A stretch of 64,000 nt of DNA. Origin: Pseudoselenomonas ruminantium (GTDB lineage Bacteria; Bacillota; Negativicutes; Selenomonadales; Selenomonadaceae). The notes below the pieces were generated by a model that did no database searches, had not been told where the DNA came from, and worked only from the letters and a program-made list of their open reading frames with translations. Of the stretch, positions 1 through 8,947 are shown piece by piece. Where the stretch lies: assembly GCA_015058625.1 (NCBI GenBank), contig SVCA01000011.1, forward strand, positions 1 through 64,000. The letters are read 5' to 3'. Positions within the stretch are counted from its first letter, which is position 1, and the number at the start of each line of letters is the position of its first letter. The position numbers were made by a program, and so were the translations under genes.

Positions 1-77
1 AAGGTAGATAGGTTGGGAGTGGAAGTGCCGTAAGGCATGCAGCGGACCAATACTAATAAATCGAGGGCTTAACTTAA
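1..77 (+). rRNA. rrl: 23S ribosomal RNA, 3' end (partial)
   Basis: The first bases match the conserved 3' end of bacterial 23S rRNA, including AGCGGACCAATACTAATA followed by the TCGAGGGCTTAACTT terminus. Only the last ~77 nt lie in the window; the exact mature end is estimated. No 5S-like sequence follows before the terminator at 180-217. Confidence 0.93.
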
Positions 78-83
78 GCAGAG

Positions 84-107
84 CGTTATGCTTGAACAAG
101 CATAACG
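84..107 (+). other. Hairpin just after 23S rRNA
   Basis: A perfect 10-bp stem (CGTTATGCTT / AAGCATAACG) with a GAAC loop lies seven bases past the estimated 23S end. It has no U-tract, so it is more likely an rRNA processing stem than a terminator. The function is inferred. Confidence 0.5.
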
Positions 108-179
108 AGCCAGTCCTAAAAAGTTCGTAACAAACACATCGCAATTTCTTCTGTATAGTTTTGAGTGTATAATACGTAA

Positions 180-217
180 ACTCCCCTAAGTCAGTTCTAT
201 GACGAAGGGGAGTTTTG
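180..217 (+). terminator. Rho-independent terminator of the rRNA operon
   Basis: ACTCCCCT pairs with AGGGGAGT, with an inner GTCA/TGAC pair, and is followed by TTTTGTTG. It ends the rRNA transcript before the ecf operon. Confidence 0.85.
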
Positions 218-226
218 TTGTATAAT
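198..226 (+). promoter_or_regulatory. Possible promoter of the ecfA1A2T-truA operon
   Basis: A consensus -10 TATAAT lies at 221-226, 39 nt before the ecfA1 start. The -35 region 17 nt upstream (TATGAC) is poor and overlaps the rRNA terminator stem, so the assignment rests mainly on the -10 box. Confidence 0.4.
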
Positions 227-264
227 AAGCTTTGTGTTGTGATTCTAGTGAAAGAGGAAGTCTA

Positions 265-1107
265 ATGGCATTTATAGAGGTAAACAATCTGACACATATA
301 TACAGTCAGGGCACAGAGCAGGAATTTTGCGCTTTGCGGGATGTGAGTTTTAATATCGAGCAGGGAGAGTTTGTGGCGATTTTGGGCGCCAATGGTTCCG
401 GTAAGTCCACCCTTGCCCGACATTTGAATGGACTTTTGCTGCCGACGGAGGGCAGCTGCCAGATTCAAAATTTGGATACGCGCAATCCGCAGGATGTTTG
501 GCAGATTCGCCGTCAGGTTGGCATGGTGTTTCAGAATCCGGACAATCAGCTGATTGCCGGTGTGGTGGAAGATGATGTGGCCTTCGGCCCAGAGAATCTG
601 GGCATGGAGCCGGCTAAAATCCGTCAGCAGGTAACGGAGTCGTTAAAAGCTGTGGGCATGGAGAACTTCCGCAAGTTTGCGCCGCATTTACTGTCTGGCG
701 GTCAGAAGCAGCGGGTGGCTATCGCTGGTGCGTTAGCTATGAATACCAACTGCCTGATACTGGACGAAGCTACAGCGATGCTGGACCCGCAGGGGCGCAA
801 AGAAGTGATGGCTACAGTGGAACGCCTGCACCAAGAGCGTGGGCTGACTCTTATCGTTATCACGCATTTTATGGATGAGGCGGCCAAAGCTGACCGGGTA
901 CTGGTCATGGAGAAAGGTCAGCTGGTGCAAAGCGGCAAACCGCAGGAGATTTTTGCCGATGCGCCCCGCATGCATAAGCTGGGCCTGGCTGTGCCTTTGG
1001 CTGTCGAACTGGCCTGGCAGCTGCGTCAGGGCGGGCTGCAACTGTCTCATGATATTTTAAGTGCTGATGATTTGATTGCCGCGCTGGAGGCTCGTTATGT
1101 CCATTGA
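265..1107 (+). CDS. ecfA1: Energy-coupling factor transporter ATPase EcfA1
   Basis: One of the two ATPases that power ECF vitamin and metal uptake at the inner face of the membrane. The 280 residues carry Walker A GANGSGKST (41-49), a Q-loop around VFQNPDNQ (88-95), the ABC signature LSGGQKQR (143-150) and Walker B LILDEAT (164-170). An ATG at 232 is in frame, but the AAAGAGGAAG site at 251-260 points to ATG 265, where the usual N-terminus begins. It overlaps ecfA2 by 11 nt. The Ala-Thr after Walker B instead of Pro is typical of the A1 subunit. Confidence 0.95.
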   Translation: MAFIEVNNLTHIYSQGTEQEFCALRDVSFNIEQGEFVAILGANGSGKSTLARHLNGLLLPTEGSCQIQNLDTRNPQDVWQIRRQVGMVFQNPDNQLIAGVVEDDVAFGPENLGMEPAKIRQQVTESLKAVGMENFRKFAPHLLSGGQKQRVAIAGALAMNTNCLILDEATAMLDPQGRKEVMATVERLHQERGLTLIVITHFMDEAAKADRVLVMEKGQLVQSGKPQEIFADAPRMHKLGLAVPLAVELAWQLRQGGLQLSHDILSADDLIAALEARYVH

Positions 1108-1963
1108 GTTAAAAAATGTAACCTATATCTATATGCCCAAAACTCCTTATGAACGTGTTGCTTTAGATGATGTATCCCTAGTTATTGAGCAGGGAAGTTT
1201 TACGGCCATTGCCGGGCACACAGGCTCGGGAAAGTCCACTTTGGTACAGCACTTAAATGGTCTGCTCAAGCCTGCTGATGGTGAAGTGCTGGTGGACGGC
1301 GTAAACCTGCATGGGAAGAACAAGGAAGACAAGGTCAAAGCATGGCATGCCCGTCAGCAGGTGGGCATGGTGTTTCAGTATGCGGAGACGCAGCTCTTTG
1401 AGGAAACCATCGAAAAAGATATTGCCTTTGGCCCGCAGAATCAGGGCCTTAGTGAAGAAGAGACAAAAGAGCGCGTTAAGGAAGCCATGGAACTGGTGGG
1501 CTTATCCTATGAAACGTATAAGGATGTGTCTCCGTTTGCGTTAAGTGGCGGGCAGATGCGCAGAGTGGCTATCGCCGGTGTCCTGGCCATGCATCCCAAG
1601 TATCTGGTACTGGACGAACCGGCAGCGGGACTTGACCCGCGGGGCCGGGAAGAACTGATGGCTACCATTCAGAAACTGCACCGCAAATGGAAGCTGACCA
1701 TCGTGTTTGTGTCCCATAGTATGGAAGACATTGCACGTCTGGCCGATAAAATGGTGGTTATGCAGGCCGGGCATCTGCGTGCGGTGGGAACGCCGGCAGA
1801 AATCTTTGCCGATGCCCAGCTTTTGCAGGAGACTGGTTTGGAACCGCCGCAGATGATGCAGATTATGCAAAGGCTTCGTGCTGCCGGCCTGCCTGTGGAC
1901 GAACATGCGTTGACGCCGGAGGCTGGCCTGCAATCGCTCAGGGAGGTATTCCATGTTAAATAA
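1097..1963 (+). CDS. ecfA2: Energy-coupling factor transporter ATPase EcfA2
   Basis: Partner ATPase of EcfA1 in the ECF heterodimer. The 288-residue product has Walker A GHTGSGKST (40-48), Q-loop VFQYAETQ, signature LSGGQMRR (149-156) and Walker B YLVLDEP. The start is set by GGAGG at 1086-1090, seven bases before ATG 1097; an in-frame ATG at 1076 lies inside ecfA1 and lacks such a site. It overlaps both neighbours by 11 nt, so translation is probably coupled. Confidence 0.95.
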   Translation: MSIELKNVTYIYMPKTPYERVALDDVSLVIEQGSFTAIAGHTGSGKSTLVQHLNGLLKPADGEVLVDGVNLHGKNKEDKVKAWHARQQVGMVFQYAETQLFEETIEKDIAFGPQNQGLSEEETKERVKEAMELVGLSYETYKDVSPFALSGGQMRRVAIAGVLAMHPKYLVLDEPAAGLDPRGREELMATIQKLHRKWKLTIVFVSHSMEDIARLADKMVVMQAGHLRAVGTPAEIFADAQLLQETGLEPPQMMQIMQRLRAAGLPVDEHALTPEAGLQSLREVFHVK

Positions 1964-2750
1964 TATTATGATTGGCCAGTATTTTCCTGGCGATTCTTTT
2001 TTGCATAGAATGGATGCCCGTGTGAAGATATGTCTGCTGCTGGTTCTGCTCATTGAAGTCTTTGTCTTTACCAGTGCAACTGTTTATATTGGCATGAGTG
2101 TTGTAACTCTTTTGTTGATTACGATTTCCCGGGTGCCGGTGCGCATGGTACTGCGTTCGTTAAAGCCCTTGTGGTGGATTATTCTCTTTACCTTTGTGCT
2201 GCATCTGTTCAGTCATCCGGAGCGCGAATTATGCCGTGTGTGGCAGTTTGTCATCACGCAGGAAGGCTTGGAGCAGGGGGCGTTAATCAGCGTGCGCCTG
2301 ATGCTTTTAATCATACTCAGCACGTTGCTGACCTTTACGACCAGTCCTCTCAAATTGACGGATGCGCTGGAGAGCCTATTGTCACCGTTCAAGCGTCTGG
2401 GGCTGCCGGCGCATGAGCTGGCCATGATGATGACCATTGCCCTGCGGTTTATTCCGACGCTAATCAGTGAGACAGATAAAATCATGAAGGCGCAGCAGTC
2501 GCGTGGTGCTGATTTTGTCACGGGCAGTATCTTGTCGCGGCTAAAAAATATGGTGCCGATTTTGGTGCCGCTCTTTTTGTCGGCGTTTCGCCGGGCAGAT
2601 GATTTGGCCTTGGCGATGGAAGCACGTTGTTACCGCGGGGGCGAAGGCCGTACCCGCATGAAGGAAATGAAGCTGGCAAGGCTGGATTATGTGGCGATTG
2701 CCATTTTTTCTCTGGTCAGCGTGGGATTAGGAGTTAGCTACACCTTATGA
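1953..2750 (+). CDS. ecfT: Energy-coupling factor transporter transmembrane protein EcfT
   Basis: Membrane scaffold joining the EcfA dimer to exchangeable substrate-binding S components. The 265-residue product has several hydrophobic segments (about 24-120 and 240-262) and two cytosolic coupling motifs of the family, one around QQSRGAD and one around EARCYRGG. No S-component gene is adjacent, which fits a shared (group II) module serving S proteins encoded elsewhere. It overlaps truA by 4 nt (ATGA). Confidence 0.93.
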   Translation: MLNNIMIGQYFPGDSFLHRMDARVKICLLLVLLIEVFVFTSATVYIGMSVVTLLLITISRVPVRMVLRSLKPLWWIILFTFVLHLFSHPERELCRVWQFVITQEGLEQGALISVRLMLLIILSTLLTFTTSPLKLTDALESLLSPFKRLGLPAHELAMMMTIALRFIPTLISETDKIMKAQQSRGADFVTGSILSRLKNMVPILVPLFLSAFRRADDLALAMEARCYRGGEGRTRMKEMKLARLDYVAIAIFSLVSVGLGVSYTL

Positions 2751-3523
2751 AGAGTGAACACAAAGAAGAAATGAAGGCCCGTAAGCGAAACATTGCGCTG
2801 AAGGTGGCCTATGATGGCACGGCGTATCATGGTTTCCAGCGGCAGAGCCCGCCGGTAGTGGCGGTGCAGAATGTGCTGGAAAAGAAGCTGGCCATTATCT
2901 TTGGGGATACCATTGAACTGGCAGCTTCGGGGCGCACCGATGCAGGGGTTCATGCCTATGGACAGGTGGTCAATTTCTTTACCAATGGCAGTATTCCCAT
3001 CGACAGAGTGCCTATGGCGGTCAACAGTTTGCTGCCGGATGATATTGTGGTCAAGGAGGCATGGGAGGCGGATGAGGATTTCAGTGCCCGCCATAGTGCC
3101 AAGGCCAAGACCTATATCTATCGGATACAGCAGGGCACAACGCCCAACCCGTTGACGGCCCGTTATGCCTGGTATGAACGGCGCAAACTTGACATGTCAA
3201 AAATGCAGGCGGCGCTCGATTTAATCAAAGGCACGCATGATTTCAGCGCTTTTCGGGCTGCAGGCGGTGCGCCGATGAGTCCGGTGCGCACCATCTATGA
3301 GGCCAAGGTCGAGGAATGGCCGGGCGATATGCTCGAATTTACCATTTATGGCAATGGCTTTCTCTATCATATGGTACGCAATATCATTGGCACGGTGGCA
3401 AACGTAGGCTTAGGGCGCATCAGCGTGGAACGTTTTGCGGAGATTATGGAGAGCCTTGACCGTCATCAGGCCAGTGCGACTGCCCCTGCCTGCGGGCTAT
3501 ATTTGTACAGTGTTGAGTATTGA
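2747..3523 (+). CDS. truA: tRNA pseudouridine(38-40) synthase TruA
   Basis: Converts uridines 38-40 of the tRNA anticodon arm to pseudouridine. The 258 residues show the catalytic motif SGRTDAGVHA with the nucleophilic Asp at about residue 65. The ATG overlaps the ecfT stop (ATGA), with AGGAG about ten bases upstream; an in-frame ATG at 2771 is a shorter alternative. In many Firmicutes ecfA1A2T-truA follows rplQ and precedes rplM-rpsI; here neither neighbour is present. Confidence 0.95.
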   Translation: MKSEHKEEMKARKRNIALKVAYDGTAYHGFQRQSPPVVAVQNVLEKKLAIIFGDTIELAASGRTDAGVHAYGQVVNFFTNGSIPIDRVPMAVNSLLPDDIVVKEAWEADEDFSARHSAKAKTYIYRIQQGTTPNPLTARYAWYERRKLDMSKMQAALDLIKGTHDFSAFRAAGGAPMSPVRTIYEAKVEEWPGDMLEFTIYGNGFLYHMVRNIIGTVANVGLGRISVERFAEIMESLDRHQASATAPACGLYLYSVEY

Positions 3524-3549
3524 TTAAGTGCATTTCGTAACAAATTAGC

Positions 3550-3578
3550 TTGCACCAAATGGTTGAATTTTATATAAT
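3550..3578 (+). promoter_or_regulatory. Sigma-A promoter of the activase-like gene
   Basis: TTGCAC (3550-3555), a 17-bp spacer and TATAAT (3573-3578) lie 55 nt before the ATG at 3633. This fits a separate transcription unit starting after truA. Confidence 0.7.
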
Positions 3579-3632
3579 ATGAAAGGAACCTGAAAAAGGT
3601 TTATTTTAGGAATCAACTCAGGTGGTGAAATT

Positions 3633-6600
3633 ATGAAGTCCCTTTTGAATGTGGGTATAGATGTGGGCTCCACGACCATTAAACTGGTGGTGCTTGACCA
3701 TGAGAAGAATATTCTCTACAAGAACTATGCCCGGCATTTTTCAGAAATTGGCAATGCCTTGCAGGAGAATCTGACGCAGTTAAAATCTCTGGTGGGAGAG
3801 AAGAAGTTTACCTTCGCGCTTACTGGGTCAGCAGGTATGGGCATTGCTCAGCGTATAGGCCTGCCCTTTGTGCAGGAGGTTATTGCCTGCGCAGCAGCCG
3901 TAAAAAATCTCATACCGCAGACGGATACCGTGGTGGAACTCGGCGGCGAGGATGCCAAGATAACCTACTTCGGTGAGGCTCCGGAACAGCGCATGAACGG
4001 CGTTTGTGCCGGCGGCACCGGTTCCTTTATCGACCATATGGCTTCTTTGCTTTCTACGGATGCCTCCGGTCTTAATGAACTGGCAGAGAAAGGCAAGCAG
4101 ATTTATACCATTGCTTCGCGCTGCGGCGTGTTTGCCAAGACGGATATTCAGGCGCTCATGAACGACGGCGCAGAAAAGGCCGATATCGCCCTGTCCATCT
4201 TTCAGGCGGTGGTCAATCAGACGATTGGCAATTTGGCACAGGGGCGCCCCATTGATGGTCATGTTGCTTTCTTAGGCGGTCCGCTGCATTTTCTGCCGGA
4301 ACTGCGCAAGCGGTTTATTGAAACCCTGAAGCTCGATGATGACCATGTGGTTGACGTGGATTACGGCAACTACTTTGTGGCCATGGGGGCTGCTCTGTCC
4401 GATGAAGCGCAGGAAATGGATGTGGCTCGTCTGGAAAAGGGCATTGCTGAAGCGAAAACTGCTGCCGCCAGCGAAACCCGCCAGGCGGATTTTACGTTGT
4501 TTGAAAGTGATGCGGAGTATGAAGCATTCAAGGCCCGTCACGATAAAGACAAGGTAAAGCGCGGGGATATTGCAGGCTATCAAGGGCCTGTCTACGTGGG
4601 CATTGATGCTGGTTCCACCACCACGAAAATAACGGCGATTGGCCGGGATAAGGAAATTCTCTATACGTCTTACGGCAGCAATCAGGGTTCGCCGCTTTCC
4701 ACGGTTGTGCGGGAAATGCAGGAACTCTATAAGGCTATGCCGGAAGGTGCTTATATTGCCAGCACCATGACCACGGGCTATGGTGAAGCCATCGTCAAGG
4801 CAGCTTTGCACGCTGATGGCGGCGAGGTCGAGACCTTTGCCCATCTGCGGGCCGCGCAGGAGTTCTGTCCGGAAGTTACCTTCGTGCTCGATATTGGCGG
4901 TCAGGATATGAAGTGCTTCTTTGTCAAAGACGGCAATATCGGCAATATCACGCTGAATGAGGCCTGCTCGGCAGGCTGCGGCTCCTTTATCCAGAATTTT
5001 GCCGAAGGCCTGTCCATGACACCGGCGCAGTTTGCGCAGAAGGCCTTGAAATCTAAGGCGCCTGTGGATTTGGGCACGCGCTGTACGGTATTTATGAACT
5101 CCAAGGTCAAGCAGGCCCAGAAGGAAGGGGCAGAAGTCGCCGATATTTCTGCGGGCATTGCCTTTTCCGTTATCAAGAATGCCTTGTTCAAGGTCATGCA
5201 GCTCAAAGATGTGCGGGAACTTGGCGACCATATTGTTGTGCAGGGTGGTACCTTCTACAACGATGCTGTACTGCGCTGTATGGAAAAACTGCTGGACAGA
5301 GAAGTTATCCGTCCCGATATCGCCGGCCTTATGGGCGCTTATGGCGCTGCGATTCTGGCGCAGGAAAGCGGGCAGGAGCATTCGTCAATCCTGCCGCTTG
5401 CTAAACTGCAGGAATTCCATGTGGAAACCAGCTCTTACCGTTGCAAGGGCTGTGGCAACAGCTGTCTGATTACCATGCAGAAATTCCCGGATGGCGGCAA
5501 GTATTTCACAGGCAACCGCTGTGAGCGTGGCGTGGGCGGACAGAAGCAGACCGAAGAAGAAACACCGAATATCTACACCTATAAATACAATCGGGTATTC
5601 AAATACTATCGTCCTTTGGAACATCCGAGCCGCGGTACGATTGGCATTCCGCGCGTGCTCAATATGTACGAGGACTATCCCTTCTGGTTCACCTTCCTGA
5701 CCTTTTTGGGCTATCGGGTGGAATTGTCGGGCAAGTCCAGTGCGAAGATGTACTACAAGGGCATGGCTACGGTGCCATCTGATTCCCTTTGCTATCCGGC
5801 CAAGATTACGCATGGTCATATCATGGACTTGGTGGAAAAGGGCATCAAGAAGATTTTCTATCCCTGCGCGCCCTATAACATGGAGGACGAGATGCATGCT
5901 TCGGACAATCATTTCAACTGTCCGATTGTGGCGTCCTATGCGGAAAATATTCGTGGGAATATGGATGTTCTGCGCCAGCAGGAAGTGGAATTCATCCAGC
6001 CCTTTGTGCCCATAAATGATAAAAAACGGCTGACGGCCCGCCTGTTCGAGGAGCTCGGCAAGCGGGAAAACATCAGCAAACAGGAAATTGCCAGCGCAGT
6101 GGAGGCAGCCTATGTGGAAATTGCTCGTTACCGCGAAGATGTGCGCGATTATGGCAGAAAGATTCTGGAGCATATTGAGCGCACCGGACAGCAGGCCATT
6201 ATGCTGGTGGGGCGTCCCTATCATGTTGACCCGGAAATCAACCACGGCATACCGGAGATGATTCAGTCCTATAAACTGCCGGTGCTCTCTGAAGATGCCG
6301 TTTATCATCTGCCGGTTAAGGCACAGCGTCTGCAGGTAGTCAACCAGTGGAGCTATCATGCCCGTCTGTACCATGCGGCGCAGTTTGTGGCTGAACATCC
6401 GAACCTCACGTTGATTCAGTTCAGCTCCTTCGGCTGTGGCCTCGACGCTTTGACCACGGAGCAGGTCAAGGATATTCTGGAAAAACATCAGCGCATCTAC
6501 ACGATGATTAAACTCGATGAGGTATCGAACCTTGGCGCGGCGCGGATTCGTCTGCGCTCCCTGATGGCGGCGCTGGCCCGCAAAAAGCCGATTGCGTATC

Positions 6601-7889
6601 AGGCGGTGCCCGATATCGAGCGTCCGCACTTTACCGAGGAATGCAAGAAAACCCATACGGTACTGGCCCCGCAAATGGCACCGATTCACTTTGAGCTGTT
6701 TAAGACCGTGCTCAACAAGCATGGCTTAAAGGCTGTGATTCCGCCGATGCCGGACAAGCATGCCATTGATACAGGCCTGCGCTATGTGCATAACGATATG
6801 TGCTATCCGGCCATTGTGGTTATCGGCCAGCTGATTTCCGCCTTGAAGGACGGACTCTGCGACCCTGACCATACGAGTATCATGCTGTTCCAGACCTGTG
6901 GTGCCTGTCGGGCCACCAACTATCTGAGCGTTTTGCGGCAGGCATTGAAGCATGCAGGCTTCCCGCAGGTGCCGGTGTTTGCGGTTCATGGCCTCAAGGA
7001 GGAAACAGATTCCTTCCATATGGGGCGCGGCATGCTCGTAGATGCCATTAAGGCGGCCGTCTACGGCGATACGCTCATGAACGTGCGCAACCGCATGATG
7101 CCCTATGAAATCACCAAGGGCTCAACGAAGGCGCTGTTTGATAAGTGGATGGAACGGGCCAAGGAAGAAATCGTCCGCGGCAATTACTTCCGTTTCCGGA
7201 AAAATATCAAGGCTATGGTCAAGGAGTTTGACCACCTGCCCATTGATGAACAACTCTGGAAACCGAAGGTGGGCATCGTGGGCGAAATCCTCGTGAAGTA
7301 TCACCCGGTGGCCAACAACCATATCGAAAAAGTCCTGATGGACGAAGGTGCCGAAGTAGTCATGCCGGATTTTGTGGATTTCTTCCTCTATTCGGCTTAT
7401 GATGCCATTGCCAAGCGGAATCTCTTGGCAGGCTCTTACAAGGAAGAAGTCTTTGGCAAGATGTTTATCAATATCTTGGAATTCTTCCGCCGTCCCATGA
7501 AGAAGGCCCTGCAGGAAAGCAGACATTTCCAGCCGCCTCATTCCATCTACGAAACGGCGGCCATGGCTTCCCGCCATGTAAGTCTGGGGAATATGGCCGG
7601 TGAAGGCTGGTTCCTGACTGGTGAAATGGTCAAGCTCATCGACTCCGGCGTGCCCAATGTGGTCTGCCTGCAGCCCTTCGGCTGCCTGCCCAACCATATC
7701 ACGGGCAAAGGTGTGATGCACGAACTGCGCAACGCCTACAAGGGAGCCAATATCACAGCCATTGACTGCGATGCCGGTTCGAGCGAAGTCAACCAGCTTA
7801 ACCGCCTGAAACTCATGCTGGCAGTAGCTAAAGAGCGCGGGCCAAAGCAGGAAAAACAAGAACATAATGATGCGGTGATTAATCGCTGA
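3633..7889 (+). CDS. Large double-domain acyl-CoA dehydratase activase-like protein (BadF/BcrA ATPase x2 + DUF2229-like)
   Basis: This 1418-residue protein has two ASKHA-fold ATPase domains of the 2-hydroxyglutaryl-CoA dehydratase activator (HgdC/BadF) type. Each starts with a phosphate loop, GIDVGSTT (8-15) and GIDAGSTTTK (about 323-332). Cysteines in CAGGTGSF (about 124) and SRCGVFAKTD (about 163), and again in CSAGCGSF and RCTVF of the second domain, match the family's cluster-binding positions. Residues from about 650 resemble the DUF2229/HgdB-like region, with many conserved Cys such as CYPAK, PFGCLPNH and CGACRATN. No separate dehydratase subunits lie nearby. The family is widespread in anaerobes; its substrate is not known to me. 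Confidence 0.85.
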   Translation: MKSLLNVGIDVGSTTIKLVVLDHEKNILYKNYARHFSEIGNALQENLTQLKSLVGEKKFTFALTGSAGMGIAQRIGLPFVQEVIACAAAVKNLIPQTDTVVELGGEDAKITYFGEAPEQRMNGVCAGGTGSFIDHMASLLSTDASGLNELAEKGKQIYTIASRCGVFAKTDIQALMNDGAEKADIALSIFQAVVNQTIGNLAQGRPIDGHVAFLGGPLHFLPELRKRFIETLKLDDDHVVDVDYGNYFVAMGAALSDEAQEMDVARLEKGIAEAKTAAASETRQADFTLFESDAEYEAFKARHDKDKVKRGDIAGYQGPVYVGIDAGSTTTKITAIGRDKEILYTSYGSNQGSPLSTVVREMQELYKAMPEGAYIASTMTTGYGEAIVKAALHADGGEVETFAHLRAAQEFCPEVTFVLDIGGQDMKCFFVKDGNIGNITLNEACSAGCGSFIQNFAEGLSMTPAQFAQKALKSKAPVDLGTRCTVFMNSKVKQAQKEGAEVADISAGIAFSVIKNALFKVMQLKDVRELGDHIVVQGGTFYNDAVLRCMEKLLDREVIRPDIAGLMGAYGAAILAQESGQEHSSILPLAKLQEFHVETSSYRCKGCGNSCLITMQKFPDGGKYFTGNRCERGVGGQKQTEEETPNIYTYKYNRVFKYYRPLEHPSRGTIGIPRVLNMYEDYPFWFTFLTFLGYRVELSGKSSAKMYYKGMATVPSDSLCYPAKITHGHIMDLVEKGIKKIFYPCAPYNMEDEMHASDNHFNCPIVASYAENIRGNMDVLRQQEVEFIQPFVPINDKKRLTARLFEELGKRENISKQEIASAVEAAYVEIARYREDVRDYGRKILEHIERTGQQAIMLVGRPYHVDPEINHGIPEMIQSYKLPVLSEDAVYHLPVKAQRLQVVNQWSYHARLYHAAQFVAEHPNLTLIQFSSFGCGLDALTTEQVKDILEKHQRIYTMIKLDEVSNLGAARIRLRSLMAALARKKPIAYQAVPDIERPHFTEECKKTHTVLAPQMAPIHFELFKTVLNKHGLKAVIPPMPDKHAIDTGLRYVHNDMCYPAIVVIGQLISALKDGLCDPDHTSIMLFQTCGACRATNYLSVLRQALKHAGFPQVPVFAVHGLKEETDSFHMGRGMLVDAIKAAVYGDTLMNVRNRMMPYEITKGSTKALFDKWMERAKEEIVRGNYFRFRKNIKAMVKEFDHLPIDEQLWKPKVGIVGEILVKYHPVANNHIEKVLMDEGAEVVMPDFVDFFLYSAYDAIAKRNLLAGSYKEEVFGKMFINILEFFRRPMKKALQESRHFQPPHSIYETAAMASRHVSLGNMAGEGWFLTGEMVKLIDSGVPNVVCLQPFGCLPNHITGKGVMHELRNAYKGANITAIDCDAGSSEVNQLNRLKLMLAVAKERGPKQEKQEHNDAVINR

Positions 7890-7897
7890 TATTTTGA

Positions 7898-7931
7898 GAC
7901 TGACTTGTCTTTTGAACAGGTCAGTCTTTTT
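7898..7931 (+). terminator. Rho-independent terminator after the activase-like gene
   Basis: An 11-bp stem (GACTGACTTGT with ACAGGTCAGTC) is followed by TTTTTAT, nine bases after the stop codon. Confidence 0.85.
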
Positions 7932-7972
7932 ATATGCAAAATGAAAATCAAGGACATGTGTCCTAAAAATCA

Positions 7973-8001
7973 TTGACAGGTCAAAAAAATCTCGTTATTA
8001 T
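7973..8001 (+). promoter_or_regulatory. Sigma-A promoter of the purine operon, overlapped by a TTGACNNGTCAA palindrome
   Basis: TTGACA (7973-7978), a 17-bp spacer and TATTAT (7996-8001) form a near-consensus promoter 71 nt before purC. The -35 box is the left half of the palindrome TTGACAGGTCAA (7973-7984). No purine riboswitch fold is visible in the short leader. Confidence 0.8.
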
Positions 8002-8071
8002 GGAATAGTCGGAAGGGAACTTTTCACAGTTCCGCAACAACTTTATATTTTTATGGGAGACGATAAAATCC

Positions 8072-8947
8072 ATGAAAACCTACAAACCTTTCAAATCTGG
8101 TAAAGTCCGTGAAGTTTATGAAGCTGATGGCAGCATCATCATGGTGGCAACAGACCGTATTTCGGCTTTTGACCACATTCTGAAGAACAAGATTACGGAC
8201 AAGGGCGCAGTCCTGACCCAGATGTCTAAGTTCTGGTTTGATTTCACGAAGGACATCATTCCTAACCACATGCTGTCTGTAGACAATGCGGACATGCCGG
8301 AATTTTTCCAGCAGGAGGAGTTCAAAGGCAATAGCATGAAGTGCAAGAAGCTGCACATGATTCCCATGGAATGCATTGTACGCGGCTACATCACGGGCAG
8401 CGGCTGGGAAAGCTACAAGGAAAACGGCACCATCTGCGGTATCAAGCTGCCGGAAGGCCTGCAGGAATCGGAAAAACTTCCTGAGCCGATTTTCACGCCG
8501 AGTACTAAGGCTGAACTTGGCGACCACGATGAGAACGTCTCCCTGGAACAGGGTGCCAAGGTTCTGGAAAAAGAATTCCCCGGCCATGGTATGGAATATG
8601 CGGAAAAGATTCGCGACTACACCATTGCCATTTACAAGAAGTGCGCAGAGTATGCGCTGACCAAGGGCATTATCATCGCAGATACGAAGTTTGAATTCGG
8701 CGTGGATGAAGAAGGCAATATCGTTTTGGGTGATGAAGTGCTGACGCCGGACAGCTCCCGCTTCTGGCCGCTGGAAGGCTACGAAGCAGGCAAGAGCCAG
8801 CCGTCCTATGATAAGCAGTTTGTGCGTGATTGGCTCAAGGCAAATCCGGACAGCGATTATAAGCTTCCGCAGGAAATCATTGATAAGACCATTGCCAAGT
8901 ATAAGGAAGCATACGAAGTTCTGACAGGCAAAACGTTTACTCGCTAA
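8072..8947 (+). CDS. purC: Phosphoribosylaminoimidazole-succinocarboxamide synthase
   Basis: SAICAR synthase ligates aspartate to CAIR using ATP (step 8 of IMP synthesis). The 291-residue product begins with the family's GKVREVYE nucleotide-binding strand and has ATDRISAFD, VRGYITGSGW and a LIADTKFEFG-like segment (IIADTKFEFG). At about 290 residues it is the longer form rather than the ~235-residue Bacillus form. First gene of the pur operon; separated from purE by an intergenic repeat. Confidence 0.96.
   Translation: MKTYKPFKSGKVREVYEADGSIIMVATDRISAFDHILKNKITDKGAVLTQMSKFWFDFTKDIIPNHMLSVDNADMPEFFQQEEFKGNSMKCKKLHMIPMECIVRGYITGSGWESYKENGTICGIKLPEGLQESEKLPEPIFTPSTKAELGDHDENVSLEQGAKVLEKEFPGHGMEYAEKIRDYTIAIYKKCAEYALTKGIIIADTKFEFGVDEEGNIVLGDEVLTPDSSRFWPLEGYEAGKSQPSYDKQFVRDWLKANPDSDYKLPQEIIDKTIAKYKEAYEVLTGKTFTR

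Noticed and set aside
5385..6722. A 445-codon antisense frame inside the activase-like gene
   Set aside because: Shadow of the coding strand; composition rich in His/Arg/Leu without recognisable domains.
7932..8071. Purine riboswitch before purC
   Set aside because: The leader after the promoter is only about 65 nt and lacks the three-way junction of the purine aptamer.
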